From contig JABWDB010000001.1 in NCBI GenBank assembly GCA_019614645.1, positions 12,999,501-13,063,500 of the forward strand: a stretch of 64,000 bases of DNA, written 5' to 3'. A program made the position numbers and the translations under genes. The notes beneath the pieces were generated by a model. The model had not been told where the DNA came from, ran no database searches, and saw only the letters and a program-made list of their open reading frames with translations. Shown here in pieces: positions 38,901 to 50,800 of the stretch. Position 1 is the stretch's first letter, and each line of letters opens with the position of its first letter. This DNA is from Stratiolaelaps scimitus. Lineage: Eukaryota > Arthropoda > Arachnida > Mesostigmata > Laelapidae.

Positions 38901-39567
38901 TATACGGCTGTCTGTATGTCTGGAAGCTGAGCGCGCCTCTATTTGTGTCGTCTATTCCTGTGTGTGGGTTTGTCTGTCTGTCAGTCTGCCGGCCTGCCTG
39001 CCTGCTCCCAGCGCTGTACAGCTTTTAGATTAGCGTGCGCTCTCGAGGTTTGTGTGGTGCCAGTTGCGGCGCTTACGCGCTGCCATGATCACACACGCGC
39101 ACAACCGACAGCCAGGCCGAAAGCGCATATAGACAGACGGGCGGACAGACCGACACCCACATATCCTGCTCTCTCTCTATGGTAGCTGCGGCGGCAAGGC
39201 AAAGTTTAAGGCTCATCCACACTCCATCCACACTGCTGAACTGCTACACTCGCTTAGTGTCCCCTCCATCCCGATGCTGCTGCCAGCCGATGGGCTACTA
39301 CTGCTTGGAGCCCCAGGCAGGCGCTAGCTGGGCCAAGGAAGAAAGAGAGAGACAGAGAGAGAGAGAGAACTAGGAGCTAGCTGTCCGAGCCGAGTGAGCT
39401 GAGACGGACCGGCTGAAAGCCAGACCGAGCCGAGAGCCGTCTAGCGCTCGCTTCAAAGTTTGGCGCGACTTTGTCGATGGGTGCTCACCGCGTGGTGGCG
39501 CTGCTAGCCGACTCGCGTTACGAAGGGGCTACTTGTGAGCTGGCGACGCCGAGCGCCGCTCGCAGTT

Positions 39568-39579
39568 CAAGATGGCGGC
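39568..39579 (+). promoter_or_regulatory. YY1/Pleiohomeotic-type site in candidate promoter region
   Basis: caagatggcggc fits the well-known YY1 consensus AAnATGGCGGC exactly, and a second GCCAT core lies 15 bases further on (39594-39598). In animals such sites often sit at or just downstream of transcription starts. It lies in a CpG-rich stretch (39.4-39.9 kb), and a good donor (AGAG|GTGAGA) follows at 39762. A first exon of the kis-like gene ending at 39761 is therefore plausible but unproven. Confidence 0.42.
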
Positions 39580-42500
39580 TGGGCTGCTGCAGCGCCATTG
39601 AACGGCTATTGTTTTGTGTGTGTATAGAGCAGCAGCAAGCAATGTTTGTGAGTGTGTACATACACTGCTACTGTATAGAGAGTACGCTGCCGACTTGTGC
39701 GAAATTTGGCCGAATTCGTGCGGATTTCGGGGCGGCGTGCCCCGCCAGCGGCCAGTGAGAGGTGAGATGACATCGGTGGACGGTCTTCCGTCGACGGATT
39801 AAGCTCGAGACGACGACCCCGGAGCTGCGGTGGCGCGGTGACGCTCCGAGAGGCCGACACCGGATCCGGCGGCCACAACGCGTCGGACGACGCCGACGCG
39901 CCCGGCATTCGACTCTGCCCGCAATAGGGCCGCGTTTTTCACTACGATCTCGTTCGTGTCGGCCGTGCGAGCGACCCGTGCGCCGGCCCGCGTTCGCCAG
40001 TGCCGTCTAGACCCTTAGCTAATATAGCAAGAGTGAGTTTGTGTGGTGGTAGATTTTTTTTCGTCTCCCGAGTCGGGTCGGGACCCGACTCCACTCGACA
40101 TCCATCAGTGATCCATCCAGCGGGTGCTATGCGGCGGTGTGCTATGCTGTGACCCATAGCCTATGCCTGTATAGACAAGCGAGCTTACGGGCTTGCTAGC
40201 AAGCCAACACTGTGTGCTTTGTGAATGGGTGACGGTGGTCCATCGTACGGGCAGGCTGCTGCAGCAGCAGTAGCAGCAAGCCATAACTAGCGGTTGCCCT
40301 GTTCCCCCCTGCCCACGCCGCCGTGCACTTACGGCTGTCCTGTCGCTTGGATGTGGCCTCAGAACGAATATATGTATGTGTGTGTGTGTCTGTCTGTCTG
40401 TATGTATGTGTGTGTATGTGTGTGTGTGTGTTGAATTGGTCGTTGAATTCATTTCATCGTCGCAACCACCACTAGCCAGCTAGTATGCTGCAGCAATGCT
40501 TACTGTAGCGAGTGGTCGAGGTTGGCGAATATTGTCGTATTGTATCGCATCGTACGCTGCCTGTCTGGCTTCCGTCGCCACCGCCGCCGCGGCCACCACC
40601 ACCACCACCACCGTAACCGTAACCGTATAATAGCTGGCTGCCGCCGGACCGCCGAGGTGAAAGCTGGATGGTGCAACGGGTAGCGACGCCGCTCGATTGG
40701 GTGCTCATTAGCAGGACTACTATGGCCGTGTGTATTCCGTTGTGGCTGTGAGTGTGTGTATGTGTGTGCGTGCGTCTGTGTGTGTGTTTTCATTTACGTG
40801 AATGAGTGGAGGAGTGTGTGCGTGTGGATGGATGGCTGACGAATCCTCGTATTGCACCGCAGACAGATCCGAAGTAAATCGTCAATCTGACTTGGCCACC
40901 CCCGACGGTGAAGACGACAACGACGACAGAGGCTACGCCGGGAGATAGACGGATGATCGGTGCGGAGCGGGGTTGGGATGAGACCGATTCGTCGCAGTGT
41001 TTTGAGCAGCACAATTTGTCTGATCGCTAGAGGTAGTGTCCCCTCAGTGCCGGCCAGCATTGGGTGCCTTGTCCGAGTGGGTCGTATGTATGTATATATC
41101 TCTGTGTGATCGGCTAGCAAGTTTCTCGCCTGGCCGTGCGGCTGCTGCCTGCTTGGCTATGGCCGTCAGTGTCGCCGTCGTCATCGTCGTCTTCATCAAC
41201 GTCGCCGTCGTCGGAGTAATGTCCCTAGGTCTTGATCGAGCGAGATCGGTTACTTCTCCTAGAAGTTCGTTAGTTAGTGGCCTTCCGTGTCATCGGCCAC
41301 TGTGTTTGTGCCTATATGTGAGTCCGGTCAGTTGGCCCACGACCGCCGCTACCATTGGCTACTTATATCTTACCGCGGCGACTAGTACGACTACAAATGC
41401 TACTGCTACTAATAGCCAATACTAGGCTGGAAGCGTCGGGCCTGTCTCTGGACTGCCGCCGCCGCCGCCACTGCCGGTAGCGTTGCTGTTAGCACGGATT
41501 GTCTAGTGTCGCCGATATCTGCACATTAGGACATGTGTATCGTGTATATGTGCCTATGTTTGTGTGTGTGTGTGTGTCTGTGTACCCTATTGCTATGAGT
41601 GTTTGAGTAAGTGCCCGCCCGTCGCCTACCGCCTCCCTCCAGGAGTGTGGAATTCCTATGCTCGGATGAATGGTTGCATCTTGGAGGAACCGAGTGTGCG
41701 ATGTGTGAATCTATTGCCCGCTCTACGTACGTGGTCCATTCTATCAACCACCACGGCTAATATTACTACGACGACTGTTGCTGCTGCTGCTGCTGCTGCT
41801 GTTACTACCACTACTACTACTACCGCTACGAGGGCGTCTCGACGGTGTCGCCGTGCGGCAAAGAGCGCCCGCCGCGATCTCCTCTGCTGTCGCCACTGCG
41901 GCTGCTGAATGCAGAGCAAGCAGCATCCATCGCACAGCACCTTAGGCCTTCTCCTGCTGAGGTCTCATCATCACACGGCTGCAGCGGCAGCACTACTGCC
42001 AGCAGTAGGGGGTGACCGAGTTGGTGTGTCTCAGCTTGTTGTGGATTGTGGCCATGCGACTTGTGGCTTTCATTTTGTGATTGCTTCTTCGCTCCATTCG
42101 TTGTTGTTGCTTCTGCGACTGCTGCTGCTGTTGTTGTTGTTGTTGTTCAACCGGGCATCTATTGGCTAATAAACAAATCCTAGTGTGCTATCTGTCGTCC
42201 AGTCAGCCGTGCTTGGTGCGACTGGACCGGGAAGTCTAGCTACCCATCGAATAGCAAATACTCCACGGTGCCACAACTGACGGCGAAGGAACATCCACGG
42301 CAGCTACTGCCCCATCTTCTGTTGCCGGCGCCGCCACCGCCGCCGTCGTCGTCGTCACCACCACCTCCGTCGACTCGACGGTTCGTTTGGTCGTATGGCC
42401 GGTGGCGGCCTTCGGTCCCCAACGTGGCACGCTGCTAATATGTGCTTGCTTGCCTGTCTGACTGTCTGTCTGTCTCCCTGCCTGTTAGCCAGTATGCCTT

Positions 42501-44011
42501 GCTGCTGCTGCTGTTGCTGCTGCTGCCGCCCGTTGTTTGACGCCTGCGTCGGCTTTCGCCGCAGCTTAGAGGCGCTGACCCAACGTGCACACAGTGTGTG
42601 CTGTAGCGGCAGCGTGCTAGCGGTGCGCTGCTCTGCTCAGCTCCCCCTGTTGTGTTGACTGGGGCCGCAAGGAGCCACTGACCTGGCGGTGTCGCCGCCG
42701 CAGCCGCCGCCACCACCGCCGCCGCCGCCATCACCACAGCCATCAACAGCAACAGCAGAGCAGCAGCAGCAGCGTTGCTTTGAGAGAATCGTCTCGTCGC
42801 GCTGTGGCGACGGCTATTGAGGCTGTCTGTACTGCACGACTTTCTTTCTGATTGTGTCCCTGTTGGCCCCTGCTCTGATGTCAAGGCGGCAATCCTCGTC
42901 GACTTGGTGCGGTAGGCTGGCATGCATTGGCAGAAGCAGCAGCAGCCGCAGCAGCAGTAGTAGTTATCGATGTGCCATGTATCGGGGTGGCGGTACTGAG
43001 TTTGTTCTGATCTCCAAAACGTTTGCTACGGTGACACCACGAGAGGTGTTGTTATTTTAGCTGTGGCAGCAGCTTCGACGGGTGCGATTGCAAAGCGTGA
43101 TTTAACGGGGTGAAGTTGCATCAGGCGGCGTCAACTTGAAGTTGAGCCACTTCACAGAAATTAGCTTGAATTCGTCGTCACGTCGGACGCGGCCTGTCCG
43201 AGCCTACGTGATCGAGTTAAGGCGCCGAGTGGAGTTACTCTACTTGTAATCCACTGTTGCCGTACGTGATGACTATTGCAGCCTGTTATTTGAGATCAAA
43301 CACATGTGCAACATCCCCTCTTCGTCAACGGATCATGACATATACCACAGCAAAACGTTCTTGCGGCAGGTACTTCAGATAGCGGACAAAGATGGCATTT
43401 TACAGAAGGCATTACACATGAATCGTACCGTATCAATGTCGTGCTGAAGCGTCGTGTGTAGTGCAGCCGATGCTTGTTGATAAATAAATATCTGTTGCTC
43501 GTCCGGCAAGATTCGAGCAACATAGAAGTCAATTTCGAACCAGCTGGTTCTGTACAGGAACGAACACAGTCACACAAATTGTGCAAGTTTATTGTGCAGT
43601 TCAGGCAGCGATTTCTATCCATTGAATTTGTGCTGTAAGCGCTGCTGGTCACTTGAGAATCCCTCGACTTGATGATTTGGTCAACCTCAGTATGGATCGC
43701 TCTGCTATAGATCTACTACTGTTCGACAGGAGTTAAGAATCGAGAAGTGAGCACCGTGTTGTGATCTAGTTGTGAGTGTGTCCCGCAAACAGCGACGTTT
43801 GGTGCTCCTTATTCGCAAGACTGCAACAAGCCACCGCAGCAAGAAGAACGCCGAGTGGTTTCTGTCGAGTTGTGATGCGTTTGTGTGCTTAGTTGTGTAA
43901 TTTAGTCAGTCGAACGTATACCGATAATAGTGTTGTGCCTGTGACCCGATTCTAACGGATATCATGCCCATGTTGTTTCTTGTGCCTATCGTATGTGGTG
44001 CTTTTTTTCAG

Positions 44012-44318
44012 GAGTGAATTGACACAGGCCAGCATAGAAGGACCTGTAGGAAGCTGTCTAGAGTATCGCCGCCAGGAAGAGAACCACGAACAGAAGAACA
44101 CGTTCAGCTCACGAGTCCGGCAGCGCTCGGAGTTGATGGAAGACGTTGTATATAGTCAAGTAATATAAAAAGAAGATAGGGGCTGATATATATATATATA
44201 TATATAAATATATATACGGCCGGCCGGTGAAATTTCCGCCGGTGCCTGACACGACATAATGCTTAAACTGCGGAGTAATCGTTAACCGTCGAGCTCAAAG
44301 GTCGGTTCCGTAGAGGCC
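44012..44318 (+). other. Putative 5' leader of the kis-like gene with two small upstream ORFs
   Basis: A strong acceptor (run of seven T then CAG) ends at 44011, so a 5' untranslated exon portion could begin at 44012 and run straight into the coding exon. It contains a 10-residue upstream ORF at 44136-44168, a TA microsatellite at about 44187-44216, and an 8-residue upstream ORF at 44259-44285. The stop of the second is the in-frame TAA ahead of the main ATG. No better acceptor lies between 44012 and the ATG. The exon boundary is inferred, since transcripts cannot be seen here. Confidence 0.5.
44187..44216. repeat. TA microsatellite in the putative 5' leader
   Basis: Alternating TA with one AAA interruption, followed by a CGGCCGGCCGG palindromic patch about 100 bases before the main start codon. 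Confidence 0.92.
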
Positions 44319-45687
44319 ATGGCAGACTATCAAATGTCCATGGGCCCCGGAGCCGACGGGCAGTACGGCCAGGCCGAGGGCTCGGCTATGGACCAGATGA
44401 TGTCCCAGATGGGGGGCGGTCAAACTGGACATGGCTATGGCCAACCTGGCATGGGCCAAATGACCCAGGTCCCCGGCGCGTACGGCCACGCTGCTCCGGG
44501 TCAGACAATGGACGGCCAGCAGAAGGCCCAGCAGGCCATGTATCCTGGATACCCGCAAGGTCCGGGGGGAAGTGACTTCGGGCAGCAGTCACTTTCCCAG
44601 GGCTACCCGGGTCAAAGTCAGGTCTACGCCGGCCACCCCGGCCATCCTACACATCCCGGTCATCCGGCACAAACTGCCGGCTACGCGAACTATCAACGGG
44701 ATCCGTGGGGTCGAGGGGCCCCCGCGGGCCAACCCGGCTACCCCACGCATGCGGCAGCAGGTGCCGTTGCTGCTGCCGCCGCAGCCGCTGCCGCCGGACA
44801 TCCCGGCTATGCAACCGCGCCTGGTCAGCGCGGCTACCCGGAAGGTTACGGTCAAATGGCACAGCAAGGCCAGAGAGGAGGTTACCCCGGTTCTGGCTAT
44901 CCGAGCCAGACGGCTCAGGCCTCATTTGGAGCGGCTACTCAGGCGACTGGAGCACAAGCCGCTAGCGCACAAGTGGCCCAAGGGGCCCACTCTAGGGCGA
45001 TGGGAGGTTACCCCAGCCCCATGGCACCTATGAGTGGGGCCCCACAGCGGCCTTCGAGCAGGCCCCAACAGAGTTACCCGTCCCCCTCACGAACGCCCAC
45101 CGACCAGCGTGCACCATACTCTCCATACAGCCAGTACTCGGCCGGACAACCCACTTCAATGGCCGCCTCTCAGACCAGCTCGCTCAACCAGATGACCAGC
45201 AGTATGGACCCCTCGTCATCGCCATCATTTAGTACAGCTCCCGGTACTCCTTTGGGAGGTTCGAGTACGTCGGCCAATCCCGGAACGCCAGGGGGTGGCC
45301 CGTTGACGCCGTCGACACAACCCGGCACACCATCAGGTAATCCGGCCACGCCTTCACCATCGCCTTCCTACCCAAGGGGCTTTCCGTCGCCGCATCGTCG
45401 ACCAACACCAACGCCTCCTGCCAGCTCGGCCTCGCCGATGCCGCAGGGTCAAGGCGGGGTCTCAGCTGCACAGCAATCGCAAGGATACTGCCCTAGCCCG
45501 TCGCAACTTTCCAGCCCGGCAGCTGCTGGGGGTAGCGCAAGCTTATCGCCAGCAAGCCAACCAACCAGTTCAGGTGGGCCGGGTTCAGCAGGCCCAGCGC
45601 CCTCGTCGGGCTCAAGTTCCCTTCAACAGCTCGAGCAGATGGTCATGCCTCACATGGGAGGATCGTCGTCTTCGTCATCGACGAAAC
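44319..45687 (+). CDS. kis: kis-like exon 1: G/P/Q/A/S-rich N-terminus
   Basis: Residues 1-457. It begins [15 protein letters not shown] and is low in complexity throughout: GYPGQ and GHPGHP-type repeats, a polyalanine run near residues 148-160, then a segment of PGTP/TPSP repeats that offers many proline-directed phosphorylation sites. This style of disordered N-terminus is known in CHD7-9 and kismet, but the sequence itself is not recognisably conserved. The exon ends at a GTAAGA donor (45688) in phase 1. Reading through the donor would add a short unrelated tail ending at 45776. Alternative-frame ORFs across this exon are products of its GC-rich composition. Confidence 0.93.
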
Positions 45688-47820
45688 GTAAGAACTCATA
45701 CGAAACGCATATGATTATTCTATTCCATGCCACTAAGTCGTCAGTTGGGCCATTTCAGTCATCAATCATAGATTGATGGACAGATGCCCTCATGGTTACT
45801 CTCTTTCTATTCACGGCTATAAATGCGTCTATCACAATTCAGTCAGACTAGCATATGTACAATATGGTAAAAAATAACAGCGTAATCGATTTGGACAATG
45901 GAATAGAACAACAACAATATCTAAGCTAAGTCTCTGGCTATCGGAAGTCAGAGGCCGCAGGTTCGAGCAGTGCTGCGTGACATATAAGAGAGCTTTAGCA
46001 TTGTAAAATTGCAGTTCCTTTAATAAACCTTTACCTCTGATTATCTTGTTTCCAATCTCAATGATCGACTGCAGCTTCGACAACGCCAGGCGCGGCGGCT
46101 AACCCCCCATCGGCGGCCACCTCAGGTGCGGCAGCGGGCCCAAATGCCTCTGCCGGCCAAATGGGCTACTACGGACAGGGGCAGTCATCGGCTGGGGCCC
46201 ACGCTCAAAGTGGTGGGTGTCCTAAATTCTAAATGAATGATTGACGAGCCAATGCGAAGTGAACATTTCTATTTTCGACTTCTTCACGAATGAGCTGAGG
46301 TTGTTCCAAATAGAAAAATGTTTAATGCTTATTTTTGTTTCATTGTCGCTCGACAGGTTATCCCGGTTACGGCTCGTCTTCGCAATACCCACAAGGTTAT
46401 GGAGCACAAAGTGGCATGCCGGCCCGTCGGCCAGGCCAGATGGAGTATGACCCGTCAGATCCGTACGGCCAGCGTGCTGCTGCCGCTGCTGCTGCGGCTG
46501 CTGCGAGCAGCACAGCTCGACCGCCGTATGGAGCACCTCCGGGCGCACAGCATGCTTACGAACAGTATCAACAACAGTTACAGCAGTTGTACAGTATGCC
46601 GCAGACGGCTCATACACAGGCGAAGATTGCTGACCTCAATGACAAGATGCGCCAAATGCAGGCGTATTGTTCGACTCAGCAAGGATTTGCTCCCGGGGAC
46701 CCGCGAGCCGCGTACGGTGCGTATCCTAGCACTATGGGGGCCCAGCCACAAGCTCCCAAAGAAGAATCTCTGCCACCGTATGGTAGCCAAGCTCAACAGC
46801 AGCAGCAGCAACAGCAGCAACAACAGCAGCTGTTACAGAGCGCCCAGATACATCCTCAACAAGCAGGTCCCCATGCACAGAGTGGCTATATGGCCGCCCA
46901 AGGACAAGCGGCTCGTGGTGGCGGTGGCATGGTGGACGAGTACGGACGGCCTAATCAAATGGCCAGCATTTCTTCAGCCATGTCTCCTCACGGATATCCT
47001 ACAGGAACTCAGGCACAACCAGCGAGCCAGCCACCTGCGGACCCCTATATGATGACGCCAGACGATCTTATGCCCTCCGGGGAGCAAACCCCAGCACCAA
47101 GCAGAGGTCGAGGTTCCCGGGGGCGCGGCCGTAAAAAGAAAGAACGTAAGTAGAGGAGCCCTTGCACTTCGATTTCGATTTGCGATTATTCGTCGGTTGT
47201 TATCATTTTTGTGTTTCATGTCGAGCTTATTTTGTTCATACTTCCTGTGCCTTTTGCCTTCAGTAACCTCGATTTTGTAATCATGCGTTCTTGTGTCTGT
47301 CTGTGTCGATATATGCCGATGTTTTGTGCTAAATTCCATAGCTGGCACCGGACGGGGTCGGGGAGCAGCTGCTCAGCAGCGCCAGATGCAGATGATGCAA
47401 ATGCAGCAGCAGCAACAACAGCAGCAGCAGCAACAGCAACAACAGCAGCAGGCGCAGCAACAGGGCCCTTACGGTGCCATGGGAGCGGGCGGGACTATGG
47501 GCCACCCGCAGGGCTACCCCCCGCAAGGCTATCCACCACAGAGCTACCCTGATCAAATGGGTCGTGCCATGACCGCAGGACAACATCCCATGTATGGCCA
47601 GCTGGGTCATACTGGTCAGCAGATGCATCCGTCAATGATGGGCCAACCTCAATCTCAGTCGCAGATGGGGCAGCAACAACAGCCACAACAACAACAACAA
47701 CAACCTCAGCAGCAGGGTCAATTGGATTCTGCCGGACAGATAAATCAGCAACAGCAGCAGCAGCAACAACAACAACAGATAATGGCACAACAACAGCAGC
47801 AGATGGGGCAACAGCAACAA

Positions 47821-47852
<32 letters not shown>

Positions 47853-50800
47853 ACAAGCAGCACAGATGGGAGGCCAAATCGGAGGTCATCAACAGGCGCA
47901 ACAACAAACACAACAGCAGGCCAACGCTATGGGTCAGCAACAGGGGCCACAGGGGCCAGGACAGCAGAATCAGCAGATGGCACAACAGTCGACACCTGGC
48001 ATGGTCCATGGGCCCGGAGCACAGATGGATCCCATGGGGCAGATGTACCGGCAAGGTCAGCAGGGCGGACCCCAACAGCAGGGCTCGATGGGTTCACAGC
48101 AGCAACAGGCGCAGCAGCAGGGTCATGGCCAAGGGCTTCCTCAGCAAGCCGCAGGAGGGCCCAGTGGCTATCAGACGGGAGGTTCCATGTCCGCGCAGGG
48201 CGGCATGACCTCCTCTCAGCACCCTCTCTATCAACAACAAGGAGGTAAATCCTTATATATCTCATTGCATGCCCTATCCACATCCTCTATCTATGAAGTG
48301 GTAATAGTTTACTCAGCTATGTATAACACAGTGTGGCTTTGAATACATCTTATCTCAGCATTCGTGACTATACCTTGCGCCATCCTAACAAATTCCCTTT
48401 AGTTTATATCCTTCTATCAGCGACAGTTGCTAACAACAGATGCTAATGATGATTATTACAGGCGATGGTTCGAATCAGTCTGGCGCTATGATGAGCCACA
48501 TGACCGGGGATGGACAGCAGCAGCAGCAACAGACACTGACTCAGTTAGAGCACAAGGTTGACCCTACTAACGGACTTGGTCTGGGACAGTCCGCGGGGCA
48601 GCAGGGTCAGCAAGACGGAAAAAAGCCAGACCTAATGCCTATTGACAATGACCCTTTAGGCGCACGTCTACTTCAACCTAAACCGCCGGATTTTTTAGTA
48701 AGTACTCTCGACTTGGTGAAGCATTTGCCTCGCAAGAAGATTTTAGCCATTGCAGCCAATTCTCACCCCCTACAGCGCGAATGAATTTTTGCCGAACTTA
48801 CATAGAAATTATGCCGTCGATTATGAATCACGAAACGCCTACTAACCAATAGACTTTGCTCAAACTTCTAGACATCAGACGTTTTGCAATCTGTAGGATA
48901 GAGGATGTTGAGGATCAGATGACGTTAGATACGTGTTTTTTTTTTGCATCGGGTGAAGACTAAAGGTGCTTGTAAAATCTGCCTTTACAGCGGGGTCCAG
49001 TGAAGCCTGAGGAGAGTGGCGAGGCTTCAGTGAAGTCGGACGGCGGTGACTCGCAGAATCTCAATCTGGACCCAACAAATCCGGCTACGCCCAGCCAGTC
49101 ATCGCAAGGATCGTCCCAGGCGGCTTTATCCACGCAGGGTGAGCCAGTGAAGTTCGGTTCCGAACTACAGGGTCCGCCAGGCGGGAATGACGATACATCC
49201 GTTTCCACTACTGGACTTCCGGGTGCCCCTGATGAAATCGGCAGCGAAGACCAAAAGCCACCTGTTGATGATGTGGTCAGTGTCGCTCCCGAACAACAGC
49301 AGCAGCAGCAGCAGCCACAGCTGCTTGGTCAACCGCAGGACGAATCGACGAACCAGGGGGCGGCCACGGAAGTAAAGAGTGAGGGTCCGGGCCCAATCGG
49401 AGGCCAGGAGCAACAAGGTGCAATGTCATTAGGCGGTATGCCGCCACAGGGACAGCAGGTTAGCGCACAGGGACCTTCGGTTACGCAGACTGGGCCTCAG
49501 GGTACAGGTCCAACGTCTCATCCGCAGGCCCCACAACAACAGCAGCAGCAGAGCGGAATGGGGCCCTATGAAACCCAAAGTGGCCCGTGGGGTGCAAGTT
49601 CACAGGGACCGCAAGGGGGCCCACAGGGTGCGCCAGGGTGGGGAGGTCCTCAGGCCCCTACATCAGGTAACCCCTACGATCCATACCAGATGTCATACGG
49701 TGGCCAGGCCGCTACCAGCCAGATGCCTTCTTGGGGCCCGCATCAACCACATCATGGCTCAGCACAGCCAGGCCCGCAAGCAGGCCCACCACAGCCTGGT
49801 CTACAACCCGGCTCACAAACAGGCCCCACCCAGCCCGGTCCTCAGCCGGGCCCGCAGCCTGGTCAACAAACGGTGGTGCCACCGCCACAAGAAAGTCCTG
49901 AGAAAACGAAGAAGGGTGGCCGTAAACGAAAGAATCAAGAACCTCCTCCTGTGTCACAGCCGCCACGCACACACCCTGCTGGATCAGCAGCAGAACACCC
50001 TGTTGGTGTTCCAGTGGGAGGCGGATTTCCATCGCAGACTGCACAGTTTGGCGAAGGCGGCCCTTTTGACTCGCATAGCCAGTCAAACCCTTATGAGTTC
50101 GGGCCAGGGCCAGGTGGTGGTGGAGGTGGGGGTGGCATATACCCACCTGGTCAATATCCACCAGGCTATCCTAACCCTAATGCTCAAAACCCTGGGCCGC
50201 CGGGAAACGGCGAGGGCATTTCGTCGGAGGAGGGCGTCGCCCCGGCGAAAAAGCCGAGGAAGCCGCGGACGCCCAAGGGGCCAGCCCAACCGGGGGACGG
50301 TCAGGACCCCACGGCCCCTGCCAAGCAAAAGAAGCCTCGTGGCCGCAAAAACCACCCGGCAACGGAAGCTTCGGCAACAACGGACCCCAATTCGAGCACG
50401 GGGCCAACAGCTGGGAGTGCTGGGGAATCAACGGGTTCGAGTCAGCCAGCGCCTCCCAGTGATGGGACGACAGCAGTAGCACCAACTAGTAATAGCGCCA
50501 GCCCCAAGCTGTCAGACGGGAGTCAAGACCCTATTCCACCCGCAGAGTCCACAACAACGGACACGACCGCTCCCGCAGCCAAGGCCGAAAGCGCCCCGGC
50601 GCCTGCTGCACCTCCCACGAAGGCTACACCCACCAAGGCCGAGAGAAAGTCCAGGGCGAAGGACAAGGATAAGGATAAAGACAAAGATAAGGACAAGGAG
50701 GGTGACGGCAAGGACGCAAAGGAAGGCGGAAAAGAAGGCGGCGAGAAGGAGAAGGAGAAGGAAAAGCCGAAAAAGGAGAGCAAGAAAAAAGAGAAGGAGG

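Larger units (their letters stand above)
37090..44011 (+). other. Repeat-rich, CpG-rich block upstream of the kis-like gene (candidate promoter/leader region)
   Basis: No open frame here looks like a real protein. The ORFs are products of CTG, GCC, CGT, GT and CT repeats. It is GC-richer than the AT-rich DNA before it and continues to within about 300 bases of the first coding exon. Repeats include CT/TA at 37115-37152 and 38855-38900, a 15-G run at 38096-38110, GT runs near 40375-40430, GCC/CAC runs near 40575-40610, and CTG/CTA runs near 41770-41825. It most likely holds the promoter, untranslated exons and the first intron. Confidence 0.5.

Noticed and set aside
44572..45033. 153-codon plus-strand frame inside exon 1
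   Set aside because: Alternative frame of the GC-rich exon 1. The MADYQ frame keeps phase with exon 2 and continues through all later exons.
47495..48075. Minus-strand poly-V/A and poly-L frames
   Set aside because: Antisense shadows of CAG/CAA glutamine codons in exon 4.
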